Positions 34,041 to 37,077 of a stretch of DNA of 37,077 nucleotides are shown in pieces. Position 1 is the stretch's first letter, and the number at the start of each line of letters is the position of its first letter. Location: the NCBI GenBank assembly GCA_910585095.1, contig CAJUBU010000027.1, positions 1-37,077 of the forward strand. The letters run 5' to 3'. The notes below the pieces were generated by a model that had not been told where the DNA came from, did no database searches, and saw only the letters and a program-made list of their open reading frames with translations. This DNA is from an uncultured Lachnospira sp. Its GTDB lineage: Bacteria; Bacillota; Clostridia; Lachnospirales; Lachnospiraceae. Position numbers and translations under genes: made by a program.

Positions 34041-34229
34041 ATGCCAACAAATAAAACACCATTCACATTTAATATGAAAGAGGAATATTTAAAAAAAATG
34101 CGTTACATTGCTAACCGTGAAACACGAAGTTTAAGCAATCTTTTAGAACATCTTTGCAAATTATATATTGAAAAATATGAGCAAGAGAATGGAGAAATCA
34201 AATTAGATGATATAAACACTACACATTAA
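34041..34229 (+). CDS. small ribbon-helix-helix-like DNA-binding protein
   Basis: This 62-residue protein has an N-terminal strand TPFTFNMKEEYLKKMRYIA, then helix-turn-helix RETRSLSNLLEHLCKLYIEK, a typical Arc/CopG ribbon-helix-helix pattern (strand residues about 6-12, helices about 14-23 and 29-46). Such proteins are dimeric repressors or antitoxins; no toxin gene is adjacent. AGAAAGGA precedes the ATG. It is a lone rightward gene. Confidence 0.75.
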   Translation: MPTNKTPFTFNMKEEYLKKMRYIANRETRSLSNLLEHLCKLYIEKYEQENGEIKLDDINTTH

Positions 34230-34292
34230 GAATGAAATCATATAAAAAATGTATTTGTAACATCTCTATGAATTGTTTATTCTATCAAAATA

Positions 34293-34340
34293 GGGGGGGT
34301 ATTACAAAATGAATGAAACGTTCATTTTATAACACCCCTT
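34293..34340. terminator. bidirectional hairpin between convergent genes
   Basis: GGGGT..TTA.AAAATGAA pairs with TTCATTTT.TAA.ACCCC (34297-34338). It is flanked by T-rich sequence on both strands, between the rightward RHH gene and the leftward chemoreceptor gene. Confidence 0.6.
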
Positions 34341-34367
34341 ATCTATTTATAAAATTCAATCATTATA

Positions 34368-36413
34368 TTACTCTACATGTGACGATGCTGTAGATAGATT
34401 CTTTACACGTTCTGCAACCACATGGATTCCATTATACTGCTCCTGCAATGATACACTTGATTTTTCTGTAAGCTGTGCTGTATTCGTTGAAACCTCACTA
34501 ATTCTATCAACAGCTTCAACAATTGAATGATTAATCTCTTGCATTTCTTGTATCATATGTTCTATTTCCTGTACACAATTTGCAATCCTGTCATTCATTT
34601 CTTCAAAACCTGCAAAAATATGCTTTACCTCAATAACAGCTTCCGACTGATTTACAATATCTTCTTTCATCTGTATCATATCTTGAACGATATTTTCAAT
34701 TTCCGTACAAAACATTTGAATAATCTGTTCAATGTTTAAGGTGGCTGCTGCCGAGTCCGATGCAAGATTGCCGATAGATTCTGCCACCACCATAAAACCT
34801 CGTCCTTGTTCTCCTGACCTGGCTGCTTCTATCCCTGCATTTAACGACAACAACTTTGTTTTAGAAGAAATTGCTGTAATAGTATTTACAATTTCCGAAA
34901 CTTTTTTTGATTCTTCCTTTAAATTAATAATCGTCTCATATGTACCTTCCATTTTTTTCACTGTAATCTCATTACATTCACTAAATTTTTCAATATTTTT
35001 TATTCCATCGTTGCCCGTCTCTATAAAATGCTGTGCTTCTATCGTTAATTTTTCGCTTTGTTTCATCAACTGCTCAAATTTTTCAATCATTTCATTTGTA
35101 TTTAAAAGAACCTGCTTGGAATCTCGTTTTTGTTCCTCTGTTCCCTCTGATATTTTATGTACAGATTCATTGATAATTCCCATATTTCTCTCAATATCAT
35201 CTAAATGCCCTGAACTTTGCACAACCTCTGTTGAAAAAACAGTAAGCCGATTTAATACACCTGATATTTTGGCAATCATCAAATTAAAACTTTTAGAAAG
35301 CATACCTAATTCATTTCGACCGCTCTCGTCTGCCTGTATTGAAAAATCGCCCTCAGCAGCAGCACCTACCAACTGATTTAATGATATAATCGGTTTTGTT
35401 AATTTTCGTGCCAATATAATAATAACCACCACAGCTGCTGTAATAAAAATGATTGCAATAAAAATTAATATCATAATCACCTGATTTAATACAGCCGTTG
35501 CAGAAGATTTTTCCTGCAACGTCAAAACAGACCATGAATCCGACTCTCCTTTTAATTGAATTGGAACGTAACTAATATAATATTCTTTCCCATTATCGGA
35601 AATTTCTTCAACCCCATTTTTTCCAGACATAACCGATTGAATGACATTTTGAAACTCTTGTGACAGTTCAAAATTTTGTTCCTCTGTAATAATATTACCA
35701 TTAGAATCCGTTAATACGGTTCCATTAGCATCTTTTTTAGATATCGTTTTTGTTAATGTCTTATAATTATACTGCTCTTCAATCTGCACACTATCGGGAT
35801 GTGCAACAACAATTCCCTCTCCGTCAATAACAAATGACAATTCTTTTTCTTGTGTATTGGAATATTCTTTAATCATATTCTGCAAATAATCCAACTTTAA
35901 ATCGGCTGCAAAAACACCAATAAAATGCTCTTTATCATACATTGGAAAAAAAATAGAAGCACATGGCATTCCTGTATTAACAGAATAATAAGATTTCGAT
36001 ACAAATGATTTTTGCGACTGTGTTACTTGTTTAAACCACCAACGCTGTGAACGGTCTGCTAATGTTCCAGTAGAACGTCCTGTCTGCATACCATCCGCTC
36101 CTTGCACATACAATAATTCAAAATAAGGATTTCTATCTGTACAATTTTTAAGAATGGAGCTTTGCATTGATGTCTCCATAGACAAAATACTAGGATTAAC
36201 CGATAATTCCTCTGCTACATTATAAGCGCCATCAACAAATATTTGGATACTTTCTGATAACAATCCTGCGCGTTCTTTATTTTTAATTTGAATCTCTTTT
36301 TTATAAAAAGAAATAAAAAATGCTGCAATAATTGTAACTAATACCATAGCAAGTAAAGTAACAATAGCAATCATTGGCACGAGCATTTGCTTAAAAATGC
36401 TTTTACGTTTCAT
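34368..36413 (-). CDS. methyl-accepting chemotaxis protein
   Basis: This is a ~681-residue transmembrane chemoreceptor. TM1 covers about residues 9-37, followed by a Cache-type extracellular sensor with the WWFKQVTQSQKSFVSKSYYS region typical of dCache_1. TM2 is near 310-335, then a HAMP domain and a long signalling coiled coil. Its tip (ISSKTKLLSLNAGIEAARSG, then EQGRGFMVVAESIGNLA) carries the kinase-contact glutamates and the conserved Arg. No C-terminal CheR-tethering pentapeptide is present. The start is ATG 36411-36413, preceded by AGGA; 14 upstream in-frame codons belong to the shared leader element. Confidence 0.94.
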   Translation of the reverse strand: MKRKSIFKQMLVPMIAIVTLLAMVLVTIIAAFFISFYKKEIQIKNKERAGLLSESIQIFVDGAYNVAEELSVNPSILSMETSMQSSILKNCTDRNPYFELLYVQGADGMQTGRSTGTLADRSQRWWFKQVTQSQKSFVSKSYYSVNTGMPCASIFFPMYDKEHFIGVFAADLKLDYLQNMIKEYSNTQEKELSFVIDGEGIVVAHPDSVQIEEQYNYKTLTKTISKKDANGTVLTDSNGNIITEEQNFELSQEFQNVIQSVMSGKNGVEEISDNGKEYYISYVPIQLKGESDSWSVLTLQEKSSATAVLNQVIMILIFIAIIFITAAVVVIIILARKLTKPIISLNQLVGAAAEGDFSIQADESGRNELGMLSKSFNLMIAKISGVLNRLTVFSTEVVQSSGHLDDIERNMGIINESVHKISEGTEEQKRDSKQVLLNTNEMIEKFEQLMKQSEKLTIEAQHFIETGNDGIKNIEKFSECNEITVKKMEGTYETIINLKEESKKVSEIVNTITAISSKTKLLSLNAGIEAARSGEQGRGFMVVAESIGNLASDSAAATLNIEQIIQMFCTEIENIVQDMIQMKEDIVNQSEAVIEVKHIFAGFEEMNDRIANCVQEIEHMIQEMQEINHSIVEAVDRISEVSTNTAQLTEKSSVSLQEQYNGIHVVAERVKNLSTASSHVE

Positions 36414-36418
36414 ATTCA

Positions 36419-36499
36419 TCCTCATTTCTACGCTGCTTTTTATATAAAAAATCAAAAATTCTTTTCGGTAACTTTGTGTCTAGCAACGCACAGACACAA
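36419..36499 (-). promoter_or_regulatory. chemoreceptor 5' leader element (hairpin plus pseudoknot candidate)
   Basis: Hairpin TTGTGTCT/AGACACAA (36492-36499 with 36474-36481). Its loop TGCGTTGC (36483-36490) pairs over 8 bases, two of them G-U, with GCAGCGTA (36429-36436) just before the Shine-Dalgarno (36419-36423). Relative to the uvrA copy both partners have changed while pairing is kept. Upstream lies TTGCGT (36548-36553), 18 bases, TAAAAT (36524-36529). Confidence 0.6.
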
Positions 36500-36612
36500 T
36501 CAACAACCAAAAACAATGTGGTTATTTTAACATAAAACATTTTACTAACGCAAGTCATATATCAAAAGAGCCTTATTTATTCTTGATTTGTTAATATGAT
36601 TTTTTATAAGAA

Positions 36613-36643
36613 AAAGGAACTGTATATAAACAACAGTTCCTTT
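36613..36643 (-). terminator. terminator of the surface-protein gene
   Basis: The 10-bp stem AAAGGAACTG (36613-36622 complement) / CAGTTCCTTT is followed on the minus strand by TTCTTATAAAAAA. It lies just past the stop codon at 36670. Confidence 0.75.
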
Positions 36644-36669
36644 AACTATATACTGGTAAACCTTTCTAT

Positions 36670-37077
36670 TTACCTTTTCTTTATGTTATAAACAATTTTT
36701 CCAACCACACCAAAACTAGATATAAAGAATAGTGTAATCCATAACAAAAAATTATTTTTATCACCAGACTGAGGTGCATCTAAATTTTGATTTTCATCTT
36801 GTGATTGTGAAGAATCCGGCTTTTTAGTCTCATCTTCTGGCTGAGACGTATCAGGCTTTTTATTTTCGTCTTCTGGTTTAGATGTATCATCTGGTTTCTT
36901 ATTTTCATCATCAGACAAGCTCGCCTCAATTTCAAATGCAGCAGATGTTTTACCATCTAAATAATGAATTGTCAAATGATGATTTCCAACAGAAAGTGTA
37001 TTTAAATAACTTTCTTTCAATGTAATAATAGTACTGCCTTCTTTTATTGTATAATTTTCTTTATCAACAAGTTTTTC
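36670..37077 (-). CDS. cell-wall-anchored surface protein, C-terminal part (runs off the window)
   Basis: The frame stays open to the right edge of the window, so only the last 135 residues are seen. The first visible ~55 residues (NYTIKEGSTIITLKESYLNT, then LSVGNHHLTIHYLDG) look like an X2/Ig-like module of bacterial surface proteins. A linker of four degenerate PxDENKKPDxSQ-type repeats follows, rich in Asp, Glu, Lys and Pro. The C-terminus has APQSGDKN, a variant of the sortase LPxTG motif, then a hydrophobic span (FLLWITLFFISSFGVVG) and a basic tail KKR. I infer sortase attachment to the wall. The function of the missing N-terminal part is unknown. Confidence 0.8.
   Translation of the reverse strand, partial: EKLVDKENYTIKEGSTIITLKESYLNTLSVGNHHLTIHYLDGKTSAAFEIEASLSDDENKKPDDTSKPEDENKKPDTSQPEDETKKPDSSQSQDENQNLDAPQSGDKNNFLLWITLFFISSFGVVGKIVYNIKKR

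Overview
The window is low-G+C DNA with long AT-rich intergenic stretches. Its gene content fits an anaerobic Clostridia, probably Lachnospiraceae: a FlxA-like protein, a hybrid kinase paired with a solute-binding lipoprotein, LytTR/GHKL two-component pairs and a sortase-type surface protein. This is an inference from families and base composition only. I see no rRNA, tRNA or CRISPR array.

Layout. 1-5.7 kb: guaA, then small orphan genes (four of unknown function and a VOC-fold protein), then a HAD phosphatase. 5.7-11.3 kb: the nucleotide-excision repair genes uvrA and uvrB, all leftward. A LexA-type box (GAAC-N4-GTTC) lies upstream of uvrB. 11.3-11.98 kb: a gene-free segment that encodes a strongly structured RNA on the minus strand with its own sigma-A promoter and terminator. 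11.98-18.03 kb: a rightward, overlapping three-gene operon for a large ARM/HEAT-like protein, a winged-helix/SWIM zinc-finger protein and a reverse transcriptase. This gene set matches what has been catalogued as type XIII retrons. 18.3-22.2 kb: a solute-binding lipoprotein and a hybrid histidine kinase. 22.5-25.7 kb: a FlxA-like gene and a GHKL kinase/LytTR regulator pair sharing a 21-bp-periodic direct-repeat operator. 25.8-28.7 kb: bioB with a BirA-type operator, a small membrane protein and a DUF6891-like protein. 29.2-33.4 kb: a second LytTR/GHKL pair and a diguanylate cyclase. 33.6-37.1 kb: two small proteins, a chemoreceptor and the C-terminus of a cell-wall-anchored surface protein.

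The most interesting content is the retron-like locus. The operon promoter lies about 50 bp before the first ATG, so there is no room for a conventional upstream msr-msd in the operon leader. Immediately next to it, on the opposite strand, is a ~196-nt RNA with a perfect 12-bp end-closing helix, a small hairpin, a ~97-nt long imperfect hairpin and a U-rich single strand before the closing arm. That is the order of parts in a retron msr-msd, but divergently transcribed.

Two more regulatory systems emerge from comparing leaders. uvrA, a small membrane-protein gene and the chemoreceptor gene share a 5' leader in which a hairpin loop can pair with the bases just before the Shine-Dalgarno, with compensatory changes between copies; bioB keeps only the 3' half. 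A family of about seven intergenic repeats with subterminal hairpins, resembling non-autonomous IS200/IS605-type elements, is scattered between genes and in three places abuts or supplies a gene's 3' end.
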